Notes under the pieces: model-generated | What the model was told of the DNA's origin: nothing | What the model saw: the letters and a program-made list of their open reading frames with translations, nothing else | Databases searched by the model: none | Translations under genes and position numbers: made by a program | Source of the DNA: Geobacteraceae bacterium | GTDB taxonomy: Bacteria; Desulfobacterota; Desulfuromonadia; Geobacterales; Pseudopelobacteraceae | Length of the DNA: 64,000 nt | Assembly (NCBI GenBank): GCA_025355325.1 | Contig: JANXZX010000101.1 | Span: forward strand, 1 to 64,000 | Direction: 5' to 3' | Shown: positions 27,397 through 36,756 of the stretch, piece after piece | How the letters are laid out: each line of letters begins with the position of its first letter | Position numbering within the stretch: position 1 is the first letter of the stretch

Positions 27397-27520
27397 ACCA
27401 CAAAACATTCCCGCTTGACATGAAAAAATATAGCGGTAGTCTGTGGGGACTCTGCCATCGCGCAGCAATACGCAACAAATTCTGCTTATCAGGAGCACCA
27501 CCGTGGCGCGACGACTGCCA
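27397..27520. repeat. 124-bp direct repeat, left copy
   Basis: Matches 35315-35438 at 120 of 124 positions by my alignment (three mismatches near the middle, one near the right end, no gaps). Contains TTGACA at 27415 with a weak TAGTCT 16 bp on, an AGGAG and the codons GTG GCG CGA CGA CTG CCA that open the radical SAM gene at 35421. Here the frame continues only to a stop about 20 codons on, so it is a broken copy of that gene's start. The two copies bracket an inserted 7.8-kb segment. Confidence 0.85.
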
Positions 27521-27542
27521 GCAGTGCACAAAAGAAGGAATT

Positions 27543-28973
27543 ATGAAAACAAATCCAAATGATTTAGAAACTCACAAGACAATAGAGCTTAACCTTACCA
27601 CATATGAAAAACTACTTCTGTTTTCTCCGTTACGGCTGATTATTGCATTGGCGTTGTGTGCATTTGTCGCTGAATATTCAGTGCATCTTCTATTTACCCG
27701 TATGTCCGGATTATCCCCGGAAGCGGAGACACTACTGGATTCCAGCCTGTTATCAAGTGTCCTTTGTCTTTTCTTTATATTTTTGCTGTACCGACCGCTC
27801 AAGCACCTTATCGACCGGTATCAGATCAATGAGAATCTGCTACAGTACCACAAGGAGAATCTCGAACGGGAGGTCAAGACCCGTACAGCAGAACTGGATT
27901 CAGCGTTTCAGAAGTTACGCAAGGAAATTTCTGAAAAAGACCGGTTGAAGGTGGATCATCAGACCTTATTCTGCACTCTGCATAACACACTGACAAGCAT
28001 GAATGAAGCATTAGTTTCTCTGGACCGGCAATGGCGCTATACATATGTCAACGGTGCGGCAGAGCGCATTCTCGGGAAGGGTGCCGATGAGTTGCTGGGC
28101 AAAATCTGTTGGGAAATATTCCCTGAATCAACGAAAACCGCCGCTTTCACGGAGATACGCCGATGTATGGAGGAAAACCGTAGCGTCTCTTTTGAAAATT
28201 ATGTTCCTGAGCCACGCAATAGCTGGTATGAGAATCGCTGTTACCCATCTCCGGATGGAGTTACCGTTTTCTTTACTGATATTACGGAGAGAAAATGTAC
28301 AGAAGAAAAATATCGGGAACTGAGTGACTATTTTGAAACGACACGGGAGCAGGAGCGACTCGCATTATCACGGGAAATCCACGACGAGATCGGCCAATCT
28401 CTCACTGCGCTGAAGCTTGATATTTCCTGGATCGAGCATAAATTTCTACCCGTTAGCAGCGACTTGACCGGGCGCATGAATGCTATGCGCTCCACCCTTG
28501 ACACTCTCATTGCAAAGACCCAGAATATTTCATCAGAACTTCGTCCACCGCTTCTCGACAGCCTGGGACTGTCGGCAGCAATAGATTGGCAAGCTCGTGA
28601 ATTCAGGCGACGTTGCAGCGTTGAATGCCACCTGATGCTGAACGAGAGTGTTATTATGCCTGATAAAAATTCAGGTACGGTGATAATGCGGATATTACAG
28701 GAGGCTCTGACAAACATCGCAAGACATTCAGGTGCTTCGGAAGTAAGTATATCTCTTTGCAGAGGGAATTCTGATGACATCGTGCTTGAAATTTCCGATA
28801 ACGGTTGTGGCATCACCCGTGAAAGGATAGATTCACCGTTGTCCTTTGGACTGATGAGCATGCACGAGCGTGCCCGCCTTTGCCACGGGACTCTGAGCAT
28901 CAGGGGGATTCAGGGTGAGGGCACAACCATTCGCCTGGAAATTCCACATAGAGTTAAGGAGGAGACCCATTGA
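27543..28973 (+). CDS. Membrane NarX-type sensor histidine kinase with PAS domain
   Basis: 476 residues. Two hydrophobic spans (about 20-45 and 60-85) precede a coiled coil, a PAS domain (about 140-245, ending VFFTDITERK) and a HisKA_3 dimerisation/phosphoacceptor block SREIHDEIGQSLTALKLD, then an HATPase domain with NIARHSGA, NGCGIT and FGLMSMHERA, the pattern of the NarX/DegS subfamily. Start ATG 27543 is preceded by AGAAGGA; the leader contains the left 124-bp repeat, so it may use the same promoter as the radical SAM gene. Overlaps the NarL-type regulator by four bases. Confidence 0.9.
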   Translation: MKTNPNDLETHKTIELNLTTYEKLLLFSPLRLIIALALCAFVAEYSVHLLFTRMSGLSPEAETLLDSSLLSSVLCLFFIFLLYRPLKHLIDRYQINENLLQYHKENLEREVKTRTAELDSAFQKLRKEISEKDRLKVDHQTLFCTLHNTLTSMNEALVSLDRQWRYTYVNGAAERILGKGADELLGKICWEIFPESTKTAAFTEIRRCMEENRSVSFENYVPEPRNSWYENRCYPSPDGVTVFFTDITERKCTEEKYRELSDYFETTREQERLALSREIHDEIGQSLTALKLDISWIEHKFLPVSSDLTGRMNAMRSTLDTLIAKTQNISSELRPPLLDSLGLSAAIDWQAREFRRRCSVECHLMLNESVIMPDKNSGTVIMRILQEALTNIARHSGASEVSISLCRGNSDDIVLEISDNGCGITRERIDSPLSFGLMSMHERARLCHGTLSIRGIQGEGTTIRLEIPHRVKEETH

Positions 28974-29608
28974 AAAAAATATTAGTGGTAGATGACCACA
29001 CAATTGTCAGGGAGGGGATCATACGACTCCTCCGGGAGTTGCTGGAGCCATCGTTTGATTTTGACGAGGCATCAAATGGCCAGCAGGCCATTGACATGGT
29101 ATCAAAAGGAGATTACAGCCTGGTACTGTTGGACATATCCCTGCCCGGTCGGGACGGTCTGGATGTTCTTAGGCAATTGCGCCAGATACACCCGAAAATC
29201 CCGGTTATTATGCTGAGCATGCATCCGGATGAACAATATGCGGTTCGAGCCTTTCAGGCCGGTGCTTCAGGTTACGTGACCAAAGGGAGCGCATCTGACG
29301 ATCTGCAGGGCGCCATCGAAAAGGTACTTCACGGAGGACGGTACGTAAGTGCACTCCAGGCAGAACTTCTTGCCGAAGCTGTCGGAGAAGATCACGGAAA
29401 TGCCTCACTACACAAACTCTTGTCAGATAGAGAACATCAATTTGTCTGTATGATGACATCAGGAATGACCATGACTGAAATTGCCGGTGCGCTCTCTTTA
29501 AGCACCAAAACAATCAGCACCTATCGTACCAGAGTCCTGGAAAAGCTTCATCTCAGAACCAACGCTGACATCATTAGTTACTGGATCACCCACAACCTCT
29601 CAAAGTAG
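28970..29608 (+). CDS. NarL/FixJ-family response regulator
   Basis: 212 residues. Receiver domain (about 1-120) with acidic pair in VVDDH, phospho-acceptor Asp55 in LVLLDISLPG and K in YVTKGS. A LuxR-type helix-turn-helix closes the protein (about 150-205, LSDREHQFVCMMTSGMTMTEIAGALSLSTKTISTYR). Partner of the overlapping NarX-type kinase. Targets are unknown; the genes downstream in the inserted segment are candidates. Confidence 0.92.
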   Translation: MKKILVVDDHTIVREGIIRLLRELLEPSFDFDEASNGQQAIDMVSKGDYSLVLLDISLPGRDGLDVLRQLRQIHPKIPVIMLSMHPDEQYAVRAFQAGASGYVTKGSASDDLQGAIEKVLHGGRYVSALQAELLAEAVGEDHGNASLHKLLSDREHQFVCMMTSGMTMTEIAGALSLSTKTISTYRTRVLEKLHLRTNADIISYWITHNLSK

Positions 29609-29802
29609 CGTTATCCTACGCTCCACCTCACTTTATCCTACACAATAATTCAGCCTTCTCCTGATTCACAATATCACCTTATTTCAGTACTCTGTATCAA
29701 CAGGAATGCCTCAAATCACCTGACGTAACGTTCCGGTTGTTGGAAGAGTATACCCCTAGGCCAGGACATATTCTAACTCAAAAAGGGTGGTCCATCCAGA
29801 TC

Positions 29803-30936
29803 ATGAAATATTCGAATCTTATTAAGATGGGCTTGGCGACGGTCAAGGCCAAAGCGACGGGAAGCTCGACTCCTCTCAATGTCATGATTTCCGCAACCAA
29901 TCGGTGTCCGGCCCGTTGCAGTTACTGCAACATTCCCAACCGTAAACAGCACGAGATGACAACTGAAGAGATGACAGCACTCTTCGATGAGCTGAAATCT
30001 TTGGGCACTCAGCGGATTGCCCTGTGGGGAGGCGAACCTCTCGTTCGTGACGATATTGGTTACCTCGTGGATTATGCGAAGAATAAATGTAATTTTTTTG
30101 TCAGCCTTGACACAAACGGGTATCTGCTCAAGAGTAGAATTGATGAAATCAAAAATGTCGATGTCCTCGTTCTCAGCTTTGATGGGCCACGGGAAATTAT
30201 GGACAAGAACCGTGAGCCGGGCAGCTTTGATAAGGTGATGGAAGCTCTGCAATTAGCAACGCAGAAGATGCGGGTTTTTACCATCACGGTTCTAACAAAA
30301 GAGAATATCGGTCATATTGACTATATCCTGGAACAAGCTAAGAAATTCGGCTTCTCAACATCATTCCAGCTCCTCCACCACACAAAAACGCTGGCTTCAG
30401 AAGAAGAGAGCTCTTTACTCCCAGAAAATTCGGAATACCGAAAAGCAATCAGGCACCTAATTGAGCGAAAACGGCAAGGCTACCCAATCGTCTCAACGAT
30501 CGCCTACCTCGAATATATTCTCAAGTGGCCGGACTATTCCCAACCGACATCCACTATTGATTCCGGATTAAAGTGTTGGGCAGATCAGCTGTACTGCAAC
30601 GTTGACACTGACGGGAAGGTGTATCCCTGTTCAGGCCTTGTTGAGAGAGTTCCGGCGAAAAGTTTTCTTGAGGTCGGTTTCAAGGAGGCATTTGCTTTCT
30701 CATCCAAAGGAGAGTGTAAAGCCTGCATCGCTTCATGTTTCAATGAATATAACTTCATGCATGCTCTTAACCTTCAGGTTATTTGGAACTGGCTGCAGCA
30801 TACGCGGAAGGGTGCAAGAACGATTACTGACACCGGTTATGTGTACGCCCCCGGTGCAAAGCAAAGCATATCAGGACATTTGGCTTCACGCCTTCTCTGT
30901 GATGATGTGTTCCATCCCTCAGAGAATATTTTATGA
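29803..30936 (+). CDS. Radical SAM protein with SPASM-like C-terminus
   Basis: 377 residues. The radical SAM motif C-x3-C-x2-C is in TNRCPARCSYCNIPNRK, followed by the GGEPL box (ALWGGEPLVRDD). A C-terminal cysteine group (CWADQLYC, VYPCSG, CKACIASC) would hold an auxiliary cluster as in SPASM enzymes. Substrate unknown; it heads a run of glycosylation-type genes and overlaps the next gene by four bases. Start at 29803 chosen because the protein family begins close to the MKYSN-type opening; a longer frame begins at 29737. The 194-bp gap before it has no clear promoter by eye. Confidence 0.82.
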   Translation: MKYSNLIKMGLATVKAKATGSSTPLNVMISATNRCPARCSYCNIPNRKQHEMTTEEMTALFDELKSLGTQRIALWGGEPLVRDDIGYLVDYAKNKCNFFVSLDTNGYLLKSRIDEIKNVDVLVLSFDGPREIMDKNREPGSFDKVMEALQLATQKMRVFTITVLTKENIGHIDYILEQAKKFGFSTSFQLLHHTKTLASEEESSLLPENSEYRKAIRHLIERKRQGYPIVSTIAYLEYILKWPDYSQPTSTIDSGLKCWADQLYCNVDTDGKVYPCSGLVERVPAKSFLEVGFKEAFAFSSKGECKACIASCFNEYNFMHALNLQVIWNWLQHTRKGARTITDTGYVYAPGAKQSISGHLASRLLCDDVFHPSENIL

Positions 30937-31673
30937 CTGTAGCCATGACCAAATTCATAATTTCCTGTTCAGTCGTTCTTGTCTGTGTTTGCGCCATCTT
31001 TGCAATTAATTCAGGTGGAGTGTCTGCTCGATATTTTGAAAACCAGGGGCAAATAACCAGTGAGCATCCAACTATATACCTATTGAGAAATACATCAGAT
31101 GTATACCGGCTTTGGGAAAAGAAAAAGGTCCACGGTAGAGTCGTCATCCACCTTGGCAAGTTTCTTCACTATGTTCACCCGGATTTTGACCCAGACTATA
31201 CGGTACCTAAATCAAACTATCCATTGAAGGTCATAAAACCGCATGAATTCAAGAATGCTGAGATAAATTTCAGTAATTTTCTTTGGGCAGCCATGGATAC
31301 CGGTATCGTCAGAAAAACCTACAACGTCATCCCACTCACCGATTTTCAAGGCCGCTTTAGTCTTGAGAAAGCAAACACCACTCCGATTGACGTCGTTGAA
31401 AACGATTTCGCATCCGCCCGAATCATAACAACACGCCTCCCCTCAACACGTGAGCCGGTGCTTCTCAATTTAGATGCTTCCTATTTTGGGAATCTTGATA
31501 TCTCAGCATTTGAGAATCAGCTCAGAACCGCACGGCTTCCAGCCGACATAATTACCGTATGCCTTTCGGAAGACTCCCCTGATGTCAGCGAGGCAGAACG
31601 CAGGAAGGCACGGGAATTCGTCAGTAAGATGTCTGGATTTGCCAGCATTGTTGAGCCTGGGAACCGCATTTGA
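30933..31673 (+). CDS. Exported protein of unknown function in glycosylation-type operon
   Basis: 246 residues. The N-terminus (KFIISCSVVLVCVCAIFAINSGG) is a signal peptide or anchor. The rest is soluble, with a repeated pattern of short hydrophobic strands; VLLNLDASYFGNLDISAFENQL and ADIITVCLSEDSPDV suggest a metal-binding or hydrolase-like alpha/beta fold, but I do not recognise a family. ATGA overlap with the radical SAM gene and a 20-nt gap to the mannosyltransferase gene place it in the same transcript. Confidence 0.6.
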   Translation: MTVAMTKFIISCSVVLVCVCAIFAINSGGVSARYFENQGQITSEHPTIYLLRNTSDVYRLWEKKKVHGRVVIHLGKFLHYVHPDFDPDYTVPKSNYPLKVIKPHEFKNAEINFSNFLWAAMDTGIVRKTYNVIPLTDFQGRFSLEKANTTPIDVVENDFASARIITTRLPSTREPVLLNLDASYFGNLDISAFENQLRTARLPADIITVCLSEDSPDVSEAERRKAREFVSKMSGFASIVEPGNRI

Positions 31674-31693
31674 CAGAAACAGGAGAACAATGA

Positions 31694-32956
31694 ATGTTTG
31701 GGAAAGCTGCGAGCAACAAGGTGTTTATATTCGGATTAGTCCTACTCACTCTGATTGCAGCAGGGCTACGTATGTACGGACTTGCGGCTACGCCACCGAC
31801 CTCGGATGATTTCGGAGTCGTAGCTTCTGCATTCGATTTCGTAAAAGGTGGTCATTATGGGCCAACCATGTGGCAACACCCCAAATTACGAGACCTCTTG
31901 ACGTATGTTGCCATGACTTCCTTTGATGGCAGCGTCTGGGGGGTAAAATTAGTCAGCTTAACCCTCGGCACACTATCTGTTCCCGTTCTGGGGTTACTCG
32001 CCAGGAAACTGTTTGCATCAAACGGCATCGCGCTTCTGGCGGCGTTTTTTATGGCGATTGATTCCGTTCACATCGATTTTTCCAGACAGGCAATTCAAGA
32101 AGTACATATGCCGTTTTTTTGCCTGCTCGCAATTCTCGCAGCCTTGTACTCAGGTACGAAACGCAACCCACTGCTGCTCATCATATCCGGATTGCTGTTC
32201 GGCCTGGGGTTGGCGGGAAAGTGGTATGTTGTCTTTCCGCTGGTAGTTACTTTCAGCTTTCTGACTTTTTCGACATTTACGGCGGAAGGTGTGTCCAACC
32301 GGGAAAAATGTGGCGAGATGGTTTTGCTCCTTTCAACACTGGTTGTGCTCCCGATAACAGTTTATATGCTCACGTACCTGCCATGGTTCCTGAATCGCGG
32401 TTACGACATTTCAGATTGGTTTACTGCACAGAAATTCATGGCACATGAAAATCTGGTTCATCAGGGATTCAATACCTACCTGATTGAAAATTCCTCTTAT
32501 CCGGCATTATGGTTCCTCAAGCCGGTGACATGGGCCGATTTCATTGTTGCGGCCAGTAAGCCGGTAATTTGGATTGCAGTTTCAAACCCGTTCGTATGGA
32601 TGTTGACTCTGCCTGCCACAATATTTCTGCTGTACAAGGGGATTAAGGAAAAGGTCTGGAGCCACCTCTTCATCTCCGCGCTGTTTTGGAGTTCCTATCT
32701 GCCACTCGCTCTCGCACGAAGACCAATTTGGGTTAACACCTCCTTTGCCGTCACTCCGTTCGCATTCATCATTGTCGCGTATGCCGTAACCACATGGCTC
32801 CGGAACACGAAACACAGAGACCGGTTCCTATATCTCTATCTCAGCACCGTTATTATCGTATCTGTGCCCTTGTATCTGCTTGCTACCGGAAAGGGATTTG
32901 ACAATGTGCTGCTACAGCCCATTACAGAATTATTCAGGCCAATGAATGAACGATAA
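31694..32956 (+). CDS. PMT-type (GT39-like) membrane mannosyltransferase
   Basis: 420-residue polytopic membrane protein, about 10-12 spans. After the first span it has an acidic pair (TSDDFGV) in the first extracytoplasmic loop, the site of the conserved D-D or D-E of GT-C glycosyltransferases, then DSVHIDFSRQAIQEVHMPFF and GLGLAGKWYVVFPL, which resemble the conserved blocks of the dolichyl-phosphate-mannose protein mannosyltransferase family. It would move mannose from a polyprenyl-phosphate donor to an exported acceptor. The donor synthase gene lies at 34397. Overlaps the next gene by 11 nt. Confidence 0.75.
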   Translation: MFGKAASNKVFIFGLVLLTLIAAGLRMYGLAATPPTSDDFGVVASAFDFVKGGHYGPTMWQHPKLRDLLTYVAMTSFDGSVWGVKLVSLTLGTLSVPVLGLLARKLFASNGIALLAAFFMAIDSVHIDFSRQAIQEVHMPFFCLLAILAALYSGTKRNPLLLIISGLLFGLGLAGKWYVVFPLVVTFSFLTFSTFTAEGVSNREKCGEMVLLLSTLVVLPITVYMLTYLPWFLNRGYDISDWFTAQKFMAHENLVHQGFNTYLIENSSYPALWFLKPVTWADFIVAASKPVIWIAVSNPFVWMLTLPATIFLLYKGIKEKVWSHLFISALFWSSYLPLALARRPIWVNTSFAVTPFAFIIVAYAVTTWLRNTKHRDRFLYLYLSTVIIVSVPLYLLATGKGFDNVLLQPITELFRPMNER

Positions 32957-34385
32957 CAAAAAAAATGTAGTGATTGTCGGCGCCGGAATAACCGGACTTG
33001 TGCTTGCCTACACCCTCAGTCGCGATGGGCATGATGTGGTGCTGGTCGAAAAGGAACAGCGGGTCGGGGGACTGGCCAGGAGCTACGAATATGATGGATT
33101 CGTCTTTGACATCGGTCCGCACCGCTTCCATTCAGACCACCCCGAGGTCAACAGCCTGATCCACGAAGTTCTTGATGATGACTATCGAATGATCTCGAGG
33201 AAGAGCGGGGTCAAGATGTTTGAGGCCTATTTTGACTGGCCTTTAGGGCCTGGATCGTTATTAAAACTACCGCTTAAGCATATAGTTCCTATAGCCCTCG
33301 ACCTCTTGCGAAAGAAAAATCAAACTACTGACAGCTTTGAAGATTACATTATAAGCAAATACGGGAAAACGCTTTATCAGATATTTTTCAAGCCATATAC
33401 TGAAAAATTTCTCCAGATGCCATGCCCTGAAATCTCACGCGACTGGGCTATTACCGGCATAGACCGCGCTGTTATTGATAAGAAAGCGCAGTTCAATGAT
33501 CTCTTGTCATTGGCAAAAACGCTCCTGGAAAGCAAGCCGGAGACTCAATTTATCTACCCGGAAAGCGGTGGGATGCAGGTATTTTGTGATCTGTTGCAGG
33601 ATCGGATTATTCAATACGGCGGGCGTGTACTCATGGACTCAAAAATTGACCGGATTGAATACTCGGGTACGTCCGTCACTGGAGTCGCCATAAATGGTGA
33701 GGAGTACCGATGCGACGATCTGGTTTGGACCGCACCGATAAACGAAGTCCTTACCCTACTCAACGAACCGCGAACTGATTTGGAGTATCTTTCGCTAGTT
33801 CTCTATAATTATCGCCTCAACAGAGTGCCAAACGTTGATTACCAGTGGTGTTACTTTGGCAGTTCAGACATTCCGTTCAACAGAGTTTCAATACCGTCTT
33901 TGTTTAATCCGGCACTGGCTCCAAACGGGAAATCGGGGGCATGTGTCGAGGTTACCTGCATGAAAGGGGATGACTTCTGGAACGCACCGCAGAAAGCGGA
34001 GGCTGCAATCAGGAAAAAACTCTGTTCATCTGGTGTCATTCGAAACACCGGGGACATTGTCGGATTCAATATTGAGAAAGTAAGTAACGCGTATCCGATA
34101 TACTCTCTCGGCTACAAATCTGTGCTGGACAACAATCTGCAAAGACTCAGCCGCTATGGAAATCTGAAGCTTCTCGGCCGGACCGGAGCATTCTGGTATA
34201 ACAACATGGATCACTCCATCGAAGCTGCCTTATGCTACCACGAGGAGTTAACCGGTATAAAAGTTAAAATGAAGTCGGTTGTGGGCTCGAAGCCTGAAAT
34301 CATCGACAACGCACCTTTTTTCCAGCCGTACGGTTTGTCATCAGCACCAGCCACATTAATCAATCAGCGCGCCTGGCCAAAATAG
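32946..34385 (+). CDS. FAD-dependent oxidoreductase, UDP-galactopyranose-mutase-like
   Basis: 479 residues. The N-terminal FAD-binding GxGxxG is in VVIVGAGITGLVLAYTLSRDGHDVVLVEKEQRVGGLARSY, and FDIGPHRFHSDHPEVN is the isoalloxazine-contact block seen in UDP-galactopyranose mutase and NAD(P)/FAD amine-oxidase-like proteins. Possible roles are sugar-nucleotide ring mutase or a dehydrogenase of a lipid carrier. It ends 12 nt short of the convergent mannose synthase gene. Confidence 0.78.
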   Translation: MNDNKKNVVIVGAGITGLVLAYTLSRDGHDVVLVEKEQRVGGLARSYEYDGFVFDIGPHRFHSDHPEVNSLIHEVLDDDYRMISRKSGVKMFEAYFDWPLGPGSLLKLPLKHIVPIALDLLRKKNQTTDSFEDYIISKYGKTLYQIFFKPYTEKFLQMPCPEISRDWAITGIDRAVIDKKAQFNDLLSLAKTLLESKPETQFIYPESGGMQVFCDLLQDRIIQYGGRVLMDSKIDRIEYSGTSVTGVAINGEEYRCDDLVWTAPINEVLTLLNEPRTDLEYLSLVLYNYRLNRVPNVDYQWCYFGSSDIPFNRVSIPSLFNPALAPNGKSGACVEVTCMKGDDFWNAPQKAEAAIRKKLCSSGVIRNTGDIVGFNIEKVSNAYPIYSLGYKSVLDNNLQRLSRYGNLKLLGRTGAFWYNNMDHSIEAALCYHEELTGIKVKMKSVVGSKPEIIDNAPFFQPYGLSSAPATLINQRAWPK

Positions 34386-34396
34386 TTCACGCATTA

Positions 34397-35131
34397 TCAT
34401 GCACGATGTTTATTGCCGGTAAACCGGGAAATAATCGAGTTAAGCCGGAGTTTCCAGACCATTAGTACCGCTTCCCGGACAATAGTTCCCGACATTTTTG
34501 AAGTACCAGCATGACGATCAACAAAAATTATCGGTATTTCGGCAATGCGGAACCCTTTTTCCATGCAATGGTAATTCATTTCAATCTGGAACGAATAGCC
34601 GTCTGATTTTATTCTGGAGAGGTCGATTGCTTCGATAGTAGAACGCCGAAAGCATTTGAACCCGCCTGTGCAGTCCCGCAACGGCAAACCGGTAACCAAC
34701 CGTGCATACACACTCGCAAAATAACTTAAGATCAGACGTCTGATTGGCCAGTTGACAACACTTACTCCGTTGAGATAACGAGACCCGATAACCAGATCAT
34801 TTTCCTCGATTGCAGACAGAAAGGAAGGCAATGATTTTGGGTCATGTGAAAAATCAGCATCCATTTCAAACAAATAGTCTGCACCCATCGCAAGCGCCGC
34901 TTTAAATCCCTCTCGATAGGCAGAACCCAAACCAAGTTTCCCTGCGCGATGCAGTACGTGAACCCGGTCGTTTCCAGATATCAGTTCATCGATAATTGAG
35001 CCGGTGCCGTCCGGAGAATTATCATCAACAAAAAGTATCTGGAGATCAGGGCTCTGTTCGAGAACAGCACTTGTTAAAGGCCTGACATTATCTTTTTCGT
35101 TGTAGGTTGGTATTATAACAAATGCCTTCAT
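34397..35131 (-). CDS. Polyprenol monophosphomannose synthase (DPM1-like)
   Basis: 244-residue GT2 glycosyltransferase. IIPTYNEKDNVRP, FVDDNSPDGTGSII, EMDADFSHDP (catalytic DxD) and GSRYLNG with TGGFKCFRR and SFQIEMNY are the dolichyl-phosphate mannose synthase blocks. It lacks a membrane-anchor extension, as in the DPM1 type. It would make polyprenyl-phosphate-mannose from GDP-mannose at the cytoplasmic face, the donor for the GT39-like enzyme upstream. It is convergent with the flavoprotein gene. Confidence 0.88.
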   Translation of the reverse strand: MKAFVIIPTYNEKDNVRPLTSAVLEQSPDLQILFVDDNSPDGTGSIIDELISGNDRVHVLHRAGKLGLGSAYREGFKAALAMGADYLFEMDADFSHDPKSLPSFLSAIEENDLVIGSRYLNGVSVVNWPIRRLILSYFASVYARLVTGLPLRDCTGGFKCFRRSTIEAIDLSRIKSDGYSFQIEMNYHCMEKGFRIAEIPIIFVDRHAGTSKMSGTIVREAVLMVWKLRLNSIISRFTGNKHRA

Positions 35132-35314
35132 AAATCCGCCTCCAATTGAAATTGCCTAATACTACATGACTCCGAACCACGTTACTTAAGGATATAAAAA
35201 CCACTCTTTGATATATATGAGCGCTGAACTATTAAAGTCAAGTTTTACAGTATGCTGAAAAACTCCGATAATAATACTGACGCATATGCAATAGAACCAC
35301 TTATCATGTTCGAC

Positions 35315-35438
35315 ACCACAAAACATTCCCGCTTGACATGAAAAAATATAGCGGTAGTCTGTGGATGCTCTGCCATCGCGCAGCAATACGCAACAAATTC
35401 TGCTTATCAGGAGCACAACCGTGGCGCGACGACTGCCA
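35315..35438. repeat. 124-bp direct repeat, right copy
   Basis: Right copy of the repeat at 27397; the pair frames the inserted segment 27521-35314. It holds the probable -35 TTGACA (35333-35338), an untranslated leader of about 75 bases, AGGAG (35409-35413) and the GTG start (35421) plus five codons of the intact radical SAM gene. Confidence 0.85.
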
Positions 35439-36740
35439 AAAATGCTGTATGCCGATCATAAAGGAAACATCTTCGACCATCCCGAACTCTGTATGGCCGG
35501 GATGAGCGGTGACGTACCGACCCTGCCGGAGGATATCGAACTGATACCGCTTCCCGAGGACAGCAGGCTGTTTACCATGCCGGCCATGCCGCCCGTCGCC
35601 TGGGACCCGCGCAAAAAAACCTTCATCACAGTTGATACCCTGAGGGAGGGGAAGCGAAGTCATCGTATCCAGGCGGTATCCGCCTTCATGGCCCCCGGCT
35701 ATCTGCGTACCCTGCTGCCGGCGTGTGATTATTCACGCAAAACCGAACTGCTGCCGCTCTGGTCATATACTGCCGTAGGGTGGGATGAAGATCGCGACTG
35801 TTTCGTGGTCGCGGCAACCAAAGTGGACAACAACAGCAACTGGAATCCGGTTAATTACGATGACCGAACCCTTGACCCGCTGGTCAGAGAGATGCTGAAG
35901 CAGATGCCGGACAATCGACTGCTGGAGCAGCTGTCTCGCTGCGCTGTTGACTATCACTGCTTTGCCGCGAAAAACCTGTTCTACCGCCGCTGGGAGGCGC
36001 CGTTGCCGACTTCTCCGGTCTGCAACTCGGCCTGCCTCGGCTGCATCAGCCTGCAGGCATCGGAATGCTGCCCCTCCAATCATGACCGGATCGGCTTCGT
36101 CCCGACGCCGGAAGAATTGTGCGAACTCGCCCTCCCCCATCTGGAGAAGGCAGAAGAGGCAATCGTCTCCTATGGTCAAGGATGCGAGGGTGATCCTATT
36201 CTGCAGGCCGACACCATTGCCGAAGCGACCCGGCGCATGAAAAAGGGGACTTCGCGCGGGACGGTCAATTTCAACTCAAACGGATCGATACCCGAACGGG
36301 TACAGCAGTTGTGTGATGCCGGTATGGATTCGTTCCGATTTTCCATGAATTCGGTGCGAGAAGAGCCCTATAATTGCTATTACCGGCCCAAGGGGTACCG
36401 GTTCGACGATGTGCTCCGCTCGGTACATATTGCCAAACAGGCCGGTCGTTTTACTTCGATCAACTATCTGGTTTCTCCCGGTGTGTCAGATGCCCCGGAA
36501 GAGGTCGAAGCTCTGCTGAAATTTGTCGCCGAAACGAATATCGATATGATTCAGATGCGCAATCTGTCTATTGATCCTGAGTACTACAACCGAGAAATGG
36601 GTGTGCAGGGCAAAGGGATCGGCATGTATCGACTGCTGCAGCGTTTGAAAAAAGAGTTCCCGCGCCTGCAATTCGGTTACTATAATAGAACCAAAGAGAA
36701 TTTTTATCCTCCCGGATTTGAGACCGGTTGGCCAATCTGA
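35421..36740 (+). CDS. Radical SAM protein, Geobacter-type
   Basis: 439 residues. A long N-terminal region (about 1-190, beginning with LYADHKGNIFDHPELC) precedes the radical SAM core with CNSACLGCISLQ (C-x3-C-x2-C), EAIVSYGQGCEGDP as the G-G-E-P-equivalent block and FNSNGSIPERVQQL as a beta-strand motif. Further Cys are in DYHCF and ASECCPSN. The substrate is unknown. GTG start selected because AGGAG lies seven bases before it; ATG 35442 is an alternative. Its promoter-leader is duplicated at 27397. Confidence 0.8.
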   Translation: MARRLPKMLYADHKGNIFDHPELCMAGMSGDVPTLPEDIELIPLPEDSRLFTMPAMPPVAWDPRKKTFITVDTLREGKRSHRIQAVSAFMAPGYLRTLLPACDYSRKTELLPLWSYTAVGWDEDRDCFVVAATKVDNNSNWNPVNYDDRTLDPLVREMLKQMPDNRLLEQLSRCAVDYHCFAAKNLFYRRWEAPLPTSPVCNSACLGCISLQASECCPSNHDRIGFVPTPEELCELALPHLEKAEEAIVSYGQGCEGDPILQADTIAEATRRMKKGTSRGTVNFNSNGSIPERVQQLCDAGMDSFRFSMNSVREEPYNCYYRPKGYRFDDVLRSVHIAKQAGRFTSINYLVSPGVSDAPEEVEALLKFVAETNIDMIQMRNLSIDPEYYNREMGVQGKGIGMYRLLQRLKKEFPRLQFGYYNRTKENFYPPGFETGWPI

Positions 36741-36756
36741 TTGAGCATGTAGGAGG

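Noticed and set aside
35340..35410. Riboswitch (c-di-GMP/GEMM type) in the repeated leader
   Set aside because: The conserved GEMM blocks such as GGGACGCAAAGCC and the tetraloop receptor were not found; no known riboswitch pattern recognised.
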